A stretch of 64,000 nt of DNA from Argopecten irradians. Its lineage: Eukaryota > Mollusca > Bivalvia > Pectinida > Pectinidae. A program made the translations under genes and the position numbers. This document shows positions 1-13,244 of this stretch, piece by piece. How positions within the stretch are numbered: position 1 is the first letter of the stretch; every line of letters begins with the position of its first letter. Under the pieces are notes generated by a model. That model was not told the origin of the DNA and did not search any database. It saw only the letters and a program-made list of their open reading frames with translations. Location: positions 24,014,828-24,078,827 of the forward strand of contig NC_091141.1 in assembly GCF_041381155.1 (NCBI RefSeq), written 5' to 3'.

Positions 1-800
1 TGGACAAATCCGATGTTACAAATTCCAAAGCTTTGGGTTATCGTTTATGTTTTCACACCAGTATGTAAAAAACTACTGTGTCTCTGATTGGTCAACTCCA
101 TCATCATTTGATTCCTATTGGCTTTTAGCATAGGTCTAATTTATATAACGCATTTTAGTTTTAATAACATTGTATTTACTGTATAACAGCTAGTTGATAT
201 TCAAAGTAAGCATTCAACAACAGAATGGTGGTTCTCTATTCAGGTACTATGTTATATGGCGAAAAGATATTATGAATCATTGTATCGAATTTCCTTGAAT
301 GTATACGAGAAACAAATAATTACCACGTTATAATCAAGTTCCCCAATGCTAGACTATTATTTATCATGTTTATTTAAACTCTATTCAGTTATTTTCGTAT
401 TTTTAAAAGACACTTGCTAAAGTCTTTTTCAAAATTTGAAAACTAACTTATTCGAGTTCGATAAACAGACAGATTTTTATAACGCATGTTGATATAATAC
501 GAACACACATTATTTTCTCAATCAAAGCGATTTGTTAACCCCATATACATGTATCTGAACGTTTTCAGCAATAAATGTGATTGATAACATAATTACATGG
601 TATATATAATTATATTTTCTAAAATATAAGTTAAGTTTGTTCCCCTGTTTATTGACCAATGTATTTCTGCTAGACACATTGTTTGGAAACAAAATAATGT
701 AAGGCAGTGGTTATTCCCATGCTAGTTATACCTGAAAAATAGCACCAATATATGAAGTTGTAATAAAAATAAGACAAAAATATGTATAATGCTGCCACGT

Positions 801-806
801 TTTATT
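801..806 (-). terminator. Polyadenylation signal, copy 1
   Basis: AATAAA on the minus strand about 30 bases after the stop codon at 837-839. Copy 2 has the same hexamer at 13209-13214 in the same flanking sequence (GTGGCAGC). Confidence 0.55.
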
Positions 807-836
807 TGTCTAATCCAACTGACACTATCGAGGTAT

Positions 837-3800
837 TTACCCTACAACAGGCCCGTTATGATGGTTGTGATGGAGTTCAGCAGCGATATGCTGAAACGGA
901 AAACGTCGAGCATTATATACATATTATATTATAAACAAAAGACACACTGGTATTTACCTTTGGTATGTATATATATATCTCTGGCGTAAATGTTTGTCAA
1001 AGGGTTAAAAAATTAAAGAAAAGATTAGTATAATATATCTTATTACTGGTATTATATATAACCTTTGTTATGCATATCGTTTGAGTTAAACTATATTTAA
1101 ATTTTAAATACTTTAAAAATAATTATGTCTTAATGATTATATCTACAAAGTTTCACATAACAATATAATTACAGGTATACTTACCGTCGACATGTAATGT
1201 AAGAAGACGTGCGTCTCAGCTGGTGACGAAATATCTGGGGAAAAACATCAACAATATTCACTAAGGTATAAATTTTGAAATTACAGAAAGTTTCTGCAAG
1301 GAACAAACGACATATTTTAGCGAAAATATATATATATGGATTTCTGCTTAAAATCTTACTTTTGTCAGTCAAAATACCAAACTGAATCCATGTTACCATA
1401 TGATTGTGCGTTCTTGAAGTTTGAAAATTTTGTATTATCTTACGGAAATTTCGTGGAAAAACGAACCGATCAAAATCAGTTGAAAAATTCTTAAATTCAT
1501 GGAACATATATAATAATAATTGCACACATATTATGCTAATCTTTTTAGTTTAAACGTATCTATTGTCAAAAGCGTATGACAAGGGTTAGGTTACAAGTTA
1601 TAACAACTTAATAAAGGCCCTTTCCCAAAATGCAACAAAGTAAATGCATACAAAAATATACATGTGTTTTAGAGTGAGAAATTAATGAAACATTTTTTTC
1701 TTAAAACTTGCTTTTTGACTCAATGTAGTTTTATACATGAATAAATAAATTTGAATTAATTTCATCAGACAAATTTTCGCTTCCATTTAGCACTAAATTT
1801 ATATCAATTTGAATAATGAAGTTTATCATGAAGCCAGATTAGTTGTTTCCATGTCTGATATTTAGCAGACATTCAAAAAAGTAGTGAAAAGTATTTTCAC
1901 GTGGATATCCACATGGACAAGTTGGTTCTTCCATTAGTCCTACCCGAAAGAAGATTATATTATAATGGCCTACTTTGATAGTTGAATATGGTATGTAAAA
2001 TATTCATATTTTGTTTGCCTACATTGACATATTTAGAAGTGGGATTTTGTCAGTTTTGACCAGAGAGCAACGTTTGATTAAATGACCGAAGTGTAGGAAA
2101 AGACCTGGTTTCTAAATCTAAAGCATTCCATAAATATAGTGTTGATAAGAGAACAAAAAACGAATAGTCGATGATAGGCGTTAAAAAGATATTCGTTAAT
2201 CTTCATCATTTTTCAGTACATATTGACTATGCTGACCTACTGTTGGTGGTAATAATATGTATAAATATTCGGGAACAAGTTAATTATGCCTTTGATAAAA
2301 AAGAGAAAGTATACGACGTTTTTGTCTGACATAATTTTTCGAGACTCGTCTCAAAATATAAGGAATGGTTTCTAGTATACGATGGTAAACCAGTTATAAT
2401 ACTGGCTGCTTGTAATTGCATTATTACGCTTATCAACACCCCTGTTCCCTAAATGTAGTTTTGCAAACATTCCTATCTTAAGCTTAATTACTTGAAAATT
2501 CCTGGACTTTACATATTAAAGAGTTAGCTCCCTTACCCATTATTCTGTGGGCGAGTTTCGCATCGTTTTCTTCGAAAAGGATGACGTTACGCTCGCAAAT
2601 TAGTGACGTCACAGTTAATACCTACTCGCCAGGGCAGATACCTCAGTCTTTAATATGCTGAATATAACAACGGAAGAAGTTATAACTTACGTTCAACTAA
2701 GGCAAAGACCTTCGAGTATCCGACTTGTTCTATATAAGGTGTCACTGTTCCATTCTCAGCCGCCTTAGCTAGATTCAACATCAGAGACTGATCTTCAGAA
2801 GATAACTGCTGAAAGGCAGCGTTACCGGTCATAGTATCGATGACGTTTTGGAGACTTCGTCGGCCGACCTGTTGATGTAATAAAAGGATTTATTTAGATC
2901 AATTTCATAATTTTTGTATTGCTATTAGCACAAATATATTGTAATCGTTAAGGTAAAATGATATCATCTGTTTTACTAAAAGTATGAAGTTAATTTATTA
3001 TTGCTTTATTTATTTAACCTTATGGATGCTCTCATAACCTACGATATGATAATTCAAAAGATGGAAAGAACCTACCGTTGGCATAGTTGTTGTTTCTTCC
3101 TGTCCGAGTTCCTATTAAAAGATAATCATACTGTCCATTAGATACAAATTTCGATTGCTCTTTAACCGAAGATCACATACAACGTGTAAAACTCAAAGAA
3201 GACCACATTTCATTTCAATCGTTTACTCCAATACAAAATAGCAAACAACTGGTTTCAACATTCCTGTCATACCGACCATGCTTTGTAATGGAACTCTCTA
3301 ACGAGTAATTGAAAAGCGAATACATGCATTTAGTTCTACATAACGGCTGCGGTATAAAGACTGGACATTTTGAGCAATATAAAATTATCATTCGCTCTGA
3401 TTAACACAGGAAATAAATAACACTTTGGTATCGCCAAAAAAGTATTCCGTATTATCTTGCACATTCTTTTATTGTAAACTTAGTGCATATCTTATCATTT
3501 GAGAAGGTTTTCGTTTCAATAAATTTGTACTCGTGTTTAGTACTGTTCAATCACATGCCTAACCCTCACTAAATAATGTTTTGACATCATTTATCTGCCA
3601 CGCAGATATAAGAAATGTTTATATCTAAAATATTTTCTAAATAAAAAAAAATAATAGAGAAATATAAATAGTATATATAAATACCACAATGAGATATTTT
3701 TCAAACAGGTGAGCCTCCTGCTGGTTGATTCGATTCACATCTGCAATGGAATAGCAAGCTTAGTATTTCCAGTGGATTCTTTGTTTTCCATTGCTTTCGC

Positions 3801-5200
3801 ATTGTCTTAATCTGACTCATTTGTAACAATAATAGTTATCTAATAAAGATATACTTCTTTCTGTTTCTGATTATTTTTCAATACAAACCGTTTATATCTT
3901 TTGTGAATATATCCTATACAACATATCTAAATATAACAATATGCATAATTCAAATGGAGATATTCATATATGGCGCTACTATAAACTCGATTCTTTTCAT
4001 TCAGTAAGGTCTAGAAGCAAAGATATGAAACAGCTTGTTTAAAAAATAGGAGTAGAAAAGTTAAGACCAATAAATCGTTACATAAAACATATGACACAGC
4101 AGATTTCGAGTGCGAAATACGTTAACGTTTAAAAATTTCGTCTTCAATACATACGGTCAAGGAACTGAAATACTCTATCAAGACCAATTCGGTCTACGTA
4201 GTGGGTGACAGTGTCAGTTTCAGCGGCTGCTATCAGTTCTACTAAAATGATCTTTTCCATCTCGGGTAATTGGTGGAATGTATCGCTGCGATGCATGGCC
4301 TGTAGGACCTGGAGAAAGTGGTCTTCTGGAGGGAATGTCGTATGGGCGGCACTCGCGAACGCCACAAGGGACGTCAACAGGGCAGGAAGAAGCATCATCT
4401 GAAATGTGACCGAAATAGTGACACTAAAAGCAAGTAAGTTTTTCAAAACTGGAAAATGTATTAAAGCTGAATGTATTAAGATATGATTCTGTTGCATGTT
4501 TCATCATTTTTAAAACTATACGCATTAAAGACATGTCGACAAAGGAAATATCTGACAACTGTCCATTATGGAATGTGAACTCGAAATCCGGATTATGAAA
4601 GCTAGGGGAAATTTGACCGGACGCCTTAATTACTCCCGTGGCCAATTTGATTTATTACTCCGCTGCAGATACTTATTAAGTATGTTCCCAAAACACGATA
4701 ACAAAAACATGACAGCAGAAATAATTCTTTTGATAATTTTATTCACTACATTTGTAATTGTTGAGCGTTATTGCAGTATTATCTTGGTGTTTGAGTAATT
4801 CCGGTGTACTAACCCCTACTTAAGAGCTGGTAAGAGTGTCTATCTAAACCTGACATGCGCTTAAATGACTAAAAATATTAGCTCCACGTTTAATCAAACC
4901 AAATTTTAATTCATAGCACAATTGGTTCCAGATAAAGGACCAAATTACAATGCATTTTATTTTCATTTCAAAACATATACTGAAGACAAATCAATTCGAG
5001 TTTAAAATAATATTGTTTCTATCACAAAATAATTTTAAACACATATGTAATTACTCATCTTTTTTGTTTAAAAAGATTTACATTTATGTAGTTATCTATT
5101 TCTTTGATTTACAATGTGAATTTATATGGTTAAATACACAAAGAAAGTTCCATACAACTCACCTTGGTGTTTATTGTAGTTAGTCGACTCGAAAGTGAAG
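837..5200 (-). CDS. Secreted two-repeat, cysteine-free, His-tailed protein, copy 1
   Basis: I do not recognise this family. Six coding exons on the minus strand, in transcript order: 4398-4155, 3740-3685, 3111-3076, 2868-2691, 1234-1185 and 890-837 (stop). All have GT-AG borders and compatible phases, giving 205 residues. A 5' UTR exon lies near 5163-5195. Residues 1-18 (MMLLPALLTSLVAFASAA) are a clear signal peptide. The mature protein has no cysteine. It has repeat A (exons 1+2), a 12-residue Glu/Thr linker (exon 3, ELGQEETTTMPT), repeat B (exons 4+5) and a His-rich tail (HIAAELHHNHHNGPVVG). A and B share a pattern like AAE..(T/S)VT.Y(V/I)...G...VF, and both are interrupted by a phase-1 intron at the same place. 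The model is strongly supported because all six exons recur in copy 2 with the same phases. The short His cluster could bind metal, but that is a guess. Function unknown. Confidence 0.82.
2518..2657. repeat. Short MITE with GGGCAGATA-type ends (intron of copy 1)
   Basis: About 140 bases running from GAGTTAGCTCCCTTAC to CCAGGGCAGATACCTC. Inside is a block resembling CGTTTTCTTCGAAAAGGATG, then ACGTTACGCTCGCAAA and a TGACGTCACA-like motif. Related copies lie near 14091-14240, 28695-28850, 34235-34350 and 42283-42440. This copy and 14091 are the same insertion, carried by the duplication. Confidence 0.55.
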
Positions 5201-5232
5201 TCTTATCGTGGTCAGCCTTTATTTATACATTT
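5163..5232 (-). promoter_or_regulatory. TATA box and 5' UTR exon of copy 1
   Basis: Reading the minus strand, a TATAAATA box at about 5218-5230 is followed some 30 bases on by the likely start site and a short non-coding exon. The exon ends at 5163 with the donor GTGAGT. The next exon opens with the initiator ATG directly after its acceptor (CAG|ATGATG at 4398), so the first intron lies in the 5' UTR. Copy 2 has the same arrangement at 16627-16695. Confidence 0.65.
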
Positions 5233-5267
5233 ATACCGTGTTCTCTATCCTGACCACTTTAGTCGGA

Positions 5268-5425
5268 ACCTAACATATGTTTAATTCACGAACCGTCCAG
5301 GATTCCGAAAAAAGCAAGTGTTCACGTGTGTCCCCACACCGTTGATTTCTCGCAATCACTTCAATCGTTGATACCCTCGAGGTACTATTTTACAAACCCA
5401 TGTATTTATAGGCTGGGTTGAGCAG
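5268..5425 (-). promoter_or_regulatory. Conserved upstream block of the duplicated gene (copy 1)
   Basis: About 150 bases just upstream of the TATA box resemble 16742-16890 upstream of copy 2 more closely than the introns resemble each other. They include a nearly identical stretch with ACGAACCGTCCAGGATTCCG and a GAGGTACTATTT motif. This is a candidate proximal regulatory region. It could also just be a slower-diverging part of the duplication. No factor site is assigned. Confidence 0.4.
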
Positions 5426-5687
5426 TGAACCAAAATCCGGATATATGCTAACATCAGTGATAAGGATATATCTGTCACGAAATTAATTAGGATAGTTGTC
5501 AGCGAAAGTACGTTAATAATCTCTCTCAATCTTTAATATATAATTATATACCGGCACCATATACAGGTAGACTAATACAGACAGCATTAATTAACATGAT
5601 CAAATAGCGATAGGTTATCCAACATTTCAGATATCATTCCGAAATTGTCGTAAACAAGCAGTTTGTAACCTTTACCCCTTATACATT

Positions 5688-5875
5688 GTTTTACCAGGGT
5701 TAGCGTGTTCGAATCCAATACGGAGCAGTTGCCGACTTCTGACCGTTGGTCGGTGGTTTTCTCCGGGTTATACGGCTTTCTTCCGCCTCCTCAACCTGTT
5801 ACGCCCTAAATTGATACTGACTGTTACTAGGACGGTAAACTAATCAAACAAAACCAAAACAGTCATCACTAAAAT
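5688..5875 (+). repeat. tRNA-derived SINE, degenerate (left copy)
   Basis: A box-B-like GTGTTCGAATCC is followed by GGAGCAGTTGCC, a CTGACCGTTGGTCGGTGG block, a GGTTTTCTCCGGGTTATACGG-like stretch, and a tail with ACTAGGACGGTAAAC and AAACCAAA. This order (tRNA-like head, conserved body, A/C-rich tail) is typical of bivalve tRNA-derived SINEs. Related pieces lie at 17271-17490, 35030-35125, 47985-48055 and 61675-61800. Family name not assigned. Confidence 0.55.
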
Positions 5876-5999
5876 CACAAATTTAGTAATGTTAGTAATC
5901 AAAACTTTACAAGTATTATGACTAAAGGTGGTTATTTTTGTAAATAACAATTTAACATCAGTGATATAGCATTGATTAGATGGTAAAAAAGACAATCTT

Positions 6000-8475
6000 C
6001 TCGTTAAAAAAAGGTGACAGGAAGTTGCGCTTGCTGTTCCGGTGTTGATTTTTGCCGATGTTCGTTTATTGTGCACGTCTTATTGTAATGTATTTGCACG
6101 CTATGTAAATTTAATCCATTATATGTTACTAAATGGTATTAATTCAATTTTGATGACAGTAAAAGTATTGTTTGGGATCGACGTTCTGTGTATCTGTCTC
6201 TAAAAATGAATTCGTATCGACCGAAATGGTATTTATTTATTGTCATAAATAACAACAGCAACGACAATTAGTTTTTTGTATTTTTTCTACTTTGCCACAT
6301 TAAAAGAGTTCAAATTACAATTAATAATTATTAGGTAATGCGTTGATTCTATGATGGATTGAATCTGAAATTCATTTTCATTCAATTGTGCTATTAGTTT
6401 AAATCAAACGCAAAATAAATATTTGTAAAACGTATGTTGCTAAAGGAAAATTTCGATTTATTTATATGCACCATTAATCAAAATAGACATCAATGATTGA
6501 AGTTAATTATTTTCTCTGTTAAAAACTCTATCTAACTTGAAAAATACCAACAAAGCAATTCAATAAATCAACAAAGCTTATCTTCCAATTAGTCCATTGG
6601 TAGAGGATTCTGTTATCAACAAGTTTATCTGAAGGTCCGAAACAATTTTTATGGGATGATTTCAGCATTGCCATGCCGAAGTGTGACACTGTAAATAGAC
6701 GTATTTTGACGTTCGAAATTTTTGGTGTTTTTGTATCATAATTGGGTGATTATGTGTTGAATGTTAGCGTTTTCATATACCTATTGTACTTATGTACAGA
6801 TTTTCACACATTTCATGGAATGCAAAAACTCGAAACAGAGCCAAAGAAGTACATTATGTAAATGACATCGACTCGCTCCTCTCACTGTAATTAATAGTGA
6901 ATAGATGAATCGATCTGTATCATATTCAAATATATATATAAATATAAGTTGTCTACTTAATAAATACATTACTCTAGAGTTCACTTTCTAGATTATATAG
7001 ACAAAATAAAATAGAAGTAGACTTACACTACCAAAATAAAGAGTAAGAAAATAAAAGTCCAGCTTTGTATAACGACGTCATTTAATTAAGATGTATATAA
7101 ATTTGATAATATCATGTCAAACGCCAAATAAGCCAAATTATGACCACATACAAATAGCAAATGTTTGATGAAATAGGGTCATAGCATTTTTATTTTGCAT
7201 TGTGTCCTATTATTTGACATGGTCATATCAGGACAGCTCCTTATCGTATTATGTATTTAGGGCGAACATTTAAAGACATCGTGTTATTTGTGCTACTTAG
7301 TATATATTTAGACAATAAAGATATCGCGTTTAAATGTCGTTTAAATTGGGATACAAATCGGTTTAATCATGTATTTCCCTACTGCATTTCGGAGATTATT
7401 TAAAGATCGTTTGATCTCCGCATCAAGTTCGTCGTCTGAGAAATTAGATGGAGTTTATATTTTTAGTGAGATCGCATTGCATAAAAAGTTTCAAATTGAA
7501 CTAAGCTTTATCAAAGGCCGCATTATATCCATTAATATTGCCCGTGCATTACTTTGCATATGACGCTAGTGTGTTATACCATGAACCGATTGTCATTAGC
7601 CGAAAATTCATTGTGTTCAATAAGACGACTTTAGAACAAACAAAGTAATATCAACAGTTTGAAATTTTATAAAGCTAAGCTTAAATTCACGTTCGCTAAG
7701 GCTATGAAAATATAACTGGGATTGGTTCATACAATCACATATGAAATGAACACTGATTTAAGATCCTATATATCATTAGTTAGTTCACTTTCTTGTTACA
7801 TCCATTTAATCTAATAACGGCCTAAGTCATTGTAGAAAATAATGTGAATATCTGAGAAAATATTGTCAGTATTTGCCAACATGCCAACATGAATTATTTC
7901 CACATACACTACTGGATCTATAATGCTGTCAACAAACTTCCCATATATCATTTACATATCGGGGCCGTTAGATTAAGTAATATCTCTTGACAAATGCATA
8001 ATGTTACTGAAATTCATTTCATTTATTTTACAAATTAATGTAAAAGCAAAACGTCGAGTCACATAAGTTAATAGATTATGATAAATACGACAGATATTAT
8101 CACTTCATGGACAATACTTAATAGATATACCAAATGTTGCTTTGCATAACGCGGGTCGGTTGATGTGTCTTGACGTTGTTCTTATTACCACACAACGCCA
8201 CAAGACAAACCAGTAAAATTATTGTTACCAAAGTTTTACACAGAGAATCAATCACGCATTTGTTTGGAGCAAAAATACTGATGTCTTCTCATTACATTTT
8301 TTTTCATAATTGATCTTTATTGCTTTTTATTTATCATTATTTTTTGTTGTGTCGGAAACATAGATGGTGATTAAATAGTAAAAAAACAACGAATTAATTA
8401 ATCTGGACTACACGCATTATAAGGACATAGAAAAGAGAGAGAAAAAATCATTCACAACCATTCGGCATTTCCAAC
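6000..8475. other. Intergenic DNA without recognised genes
   Basis: AT-rich sequence between the left duplication block and the foldback element. All open frames are short and none resembles a known protein. A degenerate tRNA-like stretch (about 6593-6650) is noted under rejected items. Confidence 0.5.
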
Positions 8476-8478
8476 CCT

Positions 8479-11400
8479 CAAAATAGGCTTCTTAATAGGC
8501 CATTGGCTAGGAGGGTCCCACATGCATCCCCACCCAAACCTCCAAACCAATATTTTTCTGAACCCTTATGACCCGTTGCTTACAAATCAAAATGTTAACA
8601 TTGCATAAGTTGGGATGAACTTCCGGTTATGTCGTCATCAAGATGGCAGCCAACTCCAATTTCACTAAAAATTGAAAAACAGTCATAACATTGTCATTTT
8701 TCAACCGAAATTGACAAATGTGGTATCAAAATGACCAAAATAGAACAACAAATACATCCCAGGACCAAAAGGTCCAATATATGTAGCGATTTCTATGCAG
8801 GAAATGAAAAAATCGAATTTAAGCTCAAAATTGGTATTTTTTAGCAAATTTTGCATACTTGGCTTTATGCAACAAAAATGTTTCCAAACAGCAAACTATT
8901 ATTTATAATCTGTTATTTGACCTCTTCTTAATCAGTAAAAGCAACAACAACAAAAAAAATCCAATGTTAACATTGTATAAGTTCCGGTTATGACGTCAAC
9001 AATATGGCCGCCATCTCGAATTTCACTGAAATATTTAAAATAGTCGTAACATTGACATTTTACAATAGAATTCGACATACAAAGTATCAAAATGACCAGA
9101 ATAGGACAACAAAAACATACCAGAACAAAATAACCCAATATGTAGTTCTTTGTACGCTGGAAATAAAAAATTAATACTTAAAGCTCAAAAATGGTAACTT
9201 TTTGAACAAATATTTCATATTTGTTTCAACGAAGTAAAATGTTTCCTAACAACAAACTTTTATTCGTAAACAGTTATTTGATCTCTTAACAATCAGTAAA
9301 AACAACAACAGCGAAAAATATAGAAATGCAAAAGAGAATTATTGTTATACCATCATTTGGTTTAAAATCATCAGCGGATGCGTATACAGGGATGAATGTA
9401 ATGTTTTCCAAACCGCTACTTAGCATTTCCTGAATATAATATTGGCTATTGACGATTTATATCTTAATAAATTTGAATATAAAGTTAGCTGAATTTCTAA
9501 GGTGAACTTAAAATTTCCTAGCATAATCCATTTTCACATTCGAAATTTTCTAGACTAGTAGCGTCTCAAAATTATTTATTCCAGCACAACGTCAACTAAT
9601 AGAGTATCAAATAAAAACTGAGGAAAGCCTGTGTTTCCGTTAATACCAAGATACTTTTCGAAACGTTTTGTATCTTTTACAATGAACATATACATTGTTT
9701 ATTCCCTGTGAATAACATAAGGGAATGTCATATAGTATCTACAGTGTCACATATTTCTTTATCTAGTTCTTAATGATAATCATTATCATTATGCTTGCTT
9801 TCTCGCCTGAGTGTCGTCTTGGATGTCGATGAGCTAATGAGCTGATGTGACATTACATTACCGGTTTACCATCGTGGTTCTTACTTGTCAACCGTCCATG
9901 GCCAGTATTAACACCAGGAACATCGGGTTCAGGGATGTTGGAGCTCTTCCTCTTTCTAAGCTAGTGATTTATATATCGTATATGATGTTCCAGAACTTCC
10001 AAGCATGATTGAAAAAACACCAGATCCACATTCTGCGAAGGGTTGAGGTGGTTCTTCTTAATTCGTATGAAGCACACTGCCTCATTCTTGTGAACCCTCA
10101 GTGACCATAGATGACACAAGTGAATTATATGAGGTCATAATTGAGGTCTGCATTGTAGAGAACTTTTTTCTGGAGAGTCTTCAATGGCGTCTCCACGCAT
10201 ACACCAGCTGTGACAAAACCAGCACCATCAAGGGAATGGGAAAAGTCAGACCATTGAAAAACATTTAACATCTTTGATCTCATTAATGATCTCGAGGGTA
10301 TCACCTATGCCATCTATGGCCGCACAATGGTCAACAAGGTTAATGAATGGTGGTTCATACGAATTTTTGAGCTTTTTGCTAAGGAGAACTAATTCCACCA
10401 TTCGAAGAGTATATGGGCATTGATAGGTCATAAAAGATGACAGGCTACAACAGCACTGGTAAGGAATTTGATACTAATGTATCGATTACTCTGATTTGGA
10501 CTGCATGTTCTAGCTACCAGACATACCGAGTCATTTCTGTGGATAGAACAGTGAGGCGAGAAAGCACCCATAATGATAATGGTTATCATTGAGAACCAGG
10601 GAAAGAAATATGTGACACTGTAGTAACCATCTGACATTTTGATAATGCTACGCATAGGAAATAAACATGAAAATGGATTACATTAGGAAATTTTGAAGAT
10701 AGGAAACCATGACTTGTCCCACCTGGATAATATGTCAAATTTGAACTAATGGTTTCTACTTATAAATCGCTAATAGTCAATGTTTCTATCTAAGGAAATC
10801 ATTATACACCAGGAAACTGTAGTAGCAGCGGTTTGGAAAACATAACAATCATATTTCACCTATACGCAGCCGGTGATGTTTTGTAAACAAAATGATGGTA
10901 TAAAAATAATTTTCTTATGCATTTTTATATTTTTGTTGATATTTTTATCTTTACTGATTGGTAAGAAGTCGAACAACTGATAACGAATAGCAGTTTGTTG
11001 TTGGAAATCATTTTTGCTTCGGTGAGACAGATGTGAAATATTTGCTCAAAAATGGTAATTTTTTGAGCTTAAAATATTATTTTTTTATTCATTTCCTTCT
11101 TACACATTACTACATATATTGTATTATTTGGTCCTAATATGTATTTGCGTTCTATTGTTGTCATTTTGATATTTCCTTTGCCTACTTCAGTTGAAAAATG
11201 TCAATGTTATGACTATTTTTTACTTTTCAGTGAAATTCGAGAAGGCGGACATTTTGATGACGTCATAACCGGAACTTAAACCATGTAAACCCTTTTTTCT
11301 TTTGTTGTTGATTTTACTGATTGATACGAGGTCAAAAATCTATCAGGAAATAATAGTTTGTTGTTTGAAAACATTTTTGCTGCTTGAAGCCAAATATGGA

Positions 11401-11762
11401 AAAAATTGCTAAAAATAATTTTTTAGCTAAAAATCCGATTTTTTCATTTCCTGCATAGTAACAACTACACATATTGGATTATTTGTTCCTGATATGTATT
11501 TGCTGGTCTATTGTGGTCATTATGACACCTCATCTGTCTACTTCGGTTGAAAAAAATTTAATGTTATGACTATTTTTCAATTTTTAGTGAATTTCGAGAT
11601 AACGCCATCTTGATGACGTTATAACCGGAAGTTCATCCAGACTAATGCAATGTCAACATTTTGATTTGTGATCAGTGGGTCACAAGGGTTCAGAAAAATA
11701 TTGGTTCGGAGGTTGGGGGGATGCATGTGGGACCTTCCTAGACCATAGCCTATAATTAAGCT
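8479..11762. mobile_element. Large foldback element with ~1.3-kb inverted arms
   Basis: The left arm (about 8479-9820) reappears as an imperfect reverse complement at about 10540-11762. The outer ends match as GTCCCACATGCATCCCC against GGGGATGCATGTGGGAC. The inner ends match as AATGATAATCATTATCATTA against TAATGATAATGGTTATCATT. Each arm contains two diverged direct repeats of about 355 bases (8589-8946 and 8961-9307 on the left). The central ~700 bases (9830-10540) are not repeated. No transposase was recognised, so it is non-autonomous or decayed. No target-site duplication was identified. It lies between the two paralogues, outside the homologous part. Alternatives are a large MITE or a Foldback-type DNA transposon. 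Confidence 0.75.
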
Positions 11763-11769
11763 GTCGAAG

Positions 11770-12280
11770 ACTCGGCATAACCTCCGGTGTGACCACTAAG
11801 AATCTTACTGACTCTTGACGTACACTGTTTTCTATCGGAATTCGTTTGTGTTCGCTTCACCCACGTTTTTGACCCACCATTTTGTTTACATTCATTTGAT
11901 TTGTGCAGTGCATTGTGGGAGGTCACTAAAGTTCAACACTACTATACGTTACGACCGGGTCGGTTCAAAATACAGAAAGATGGAATTTCCATTATAATTA
12001 TTTATTGGACACATTTGCACAATAACTGATATCTATTACATAGTAAGGTATCTGACACGTCTTAAATATGTATTTTACTCAAATTTACATGGTTTATTTA
12101 GGTTCATGTCCCTTTAATCAAACATATGATATTAATTGAAGATATTTAAACAGTAAATATCAAGATACCAAACATACGGTATTCACTTTTACGATACCTA
12201 ATGAAATGGAACGTATAGAAAAGATTTTCCTATTTCAAAACGCGAGTCCTCATTAATCCTCTAACTACGCATGTTTCACA
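11770..12280. other. Intergenic spacer
   Basis: About 500 bases between the foldback element and the right duplication block. No gene, strong repeat or RNA signal seen. Confidence 0.4.
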
Positions 12281-13208
12281 ATGGACAAATCATGTGAAAA
12301 ATTCCATAGCTGTTGGATATCCTTTATGTTTAATCACCAGTGTGTAAATACCAACGGCGCCTCTGATTGGTCAACTCCATCATCATTTGATTCTGATTGG
12401 CTTTTAACGTTGGACTACTTTTCTTAGCAGATTTTTTTTCATAACATTTTAGTTACTGTATAGCAAGTAGTTGCTTATTCGAAGGTAGTATTAAACAAGA
12501 GAATACTGTTTCTCTATTAAGGTACTATATATCATGGCGGAAAGATATTATTACGCTTTGTATGGTGGTAAGTTTCCGTGGATGTAGAGGAGAAATAATT
12601 GATCAACGCGAAATAAATATAAAGATAAATTTTTGGTTAACAAGTTCCCCAATGCTTGACTGTCTATCATGTTCATCAAAACTCTTATTAGTCAATTTTC
12701 TTGATTTTAAAAGACACTCATTTTTATTTGGAAATTAACTAACTTGAGTTCGATAAACAGACATATTTTAATACCACATGTAGATATAAAACAAGCGAAC
12801 CTCATTTTCTCAGTAATTTCAAACTCAAATTGCAATTCGTCAACAACTCATACCCATATCTTAACGTTTTCACCAATGAATATGATAAATCGTATATATA
12901 ATGATATTTTATAAAATTAAAACAAATTATGTTCCTCTGTTTATTGACGTTTGTAATTCTGCCAAAGAAATTGTTTGGAAACAAAATAATGTAAGACAAT
13001 GGTTGTTCCTATTTCATTCTTTACTTTCTTCCATTGCAACAGATACTTTGAAGAAGCGCAGTAGAGTCACGTGGAACTCGTTATATTACTGTGAATCATT
13101 TATTTATGTTAAAACCACTGCAGTATGACACTGGTTATACCGGAGAAATAGTCCAATACATGTAGTCGTAACAAAAATAAAACTAAAAGCTGTATGATGC
13201 TGCCACAT

Positions 13209-13214
13209 TTTATT
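13209..13214 (-). terminator. Polyadenylation signal, copy 2
   Basis: AATAAA on the minus strand about 30 bases beyond the stop at 13245, in sequence shared with copy 1. Confidence 0.55.
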
Positions 13215-13244
13215 TACCGAATCCAATTGATACCATCGGCTTAT

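Larger units (their letters stand above)
1..6000. repeat. Segmental tandem duplication, left copy
   Basis: This block is collinear with 12281-17610. Matching landmarks are the opening TGGACAAATC (1 and 12281), the CTCTGATTGGTCAACTCC stretch (about 80 and 12360), all exons, a shared MITE (2518 and 14091), the upstream block and a SINE (5688 and 17271). Homology starts at the first base, so the true left boundary may lie outside the window. The SINE and MITE entered before the duplication. Introns have diverged clearly, so it is not very recent. Confidence 0.85.

Noticed and set aside
6593-6650. tRNA-like stretch (CATTGGTAGAGG as A box, AAGGTCCGAAAC as B box)
   Set aside because: No acceptor-stem pairing and a poor box B; probably a decayed tRNA-derived repeat.
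10246-10655. Overlapping minus-strand open frames in the foldback centre
   Set aside because: No recognisable transposase or other motif; too short to call.
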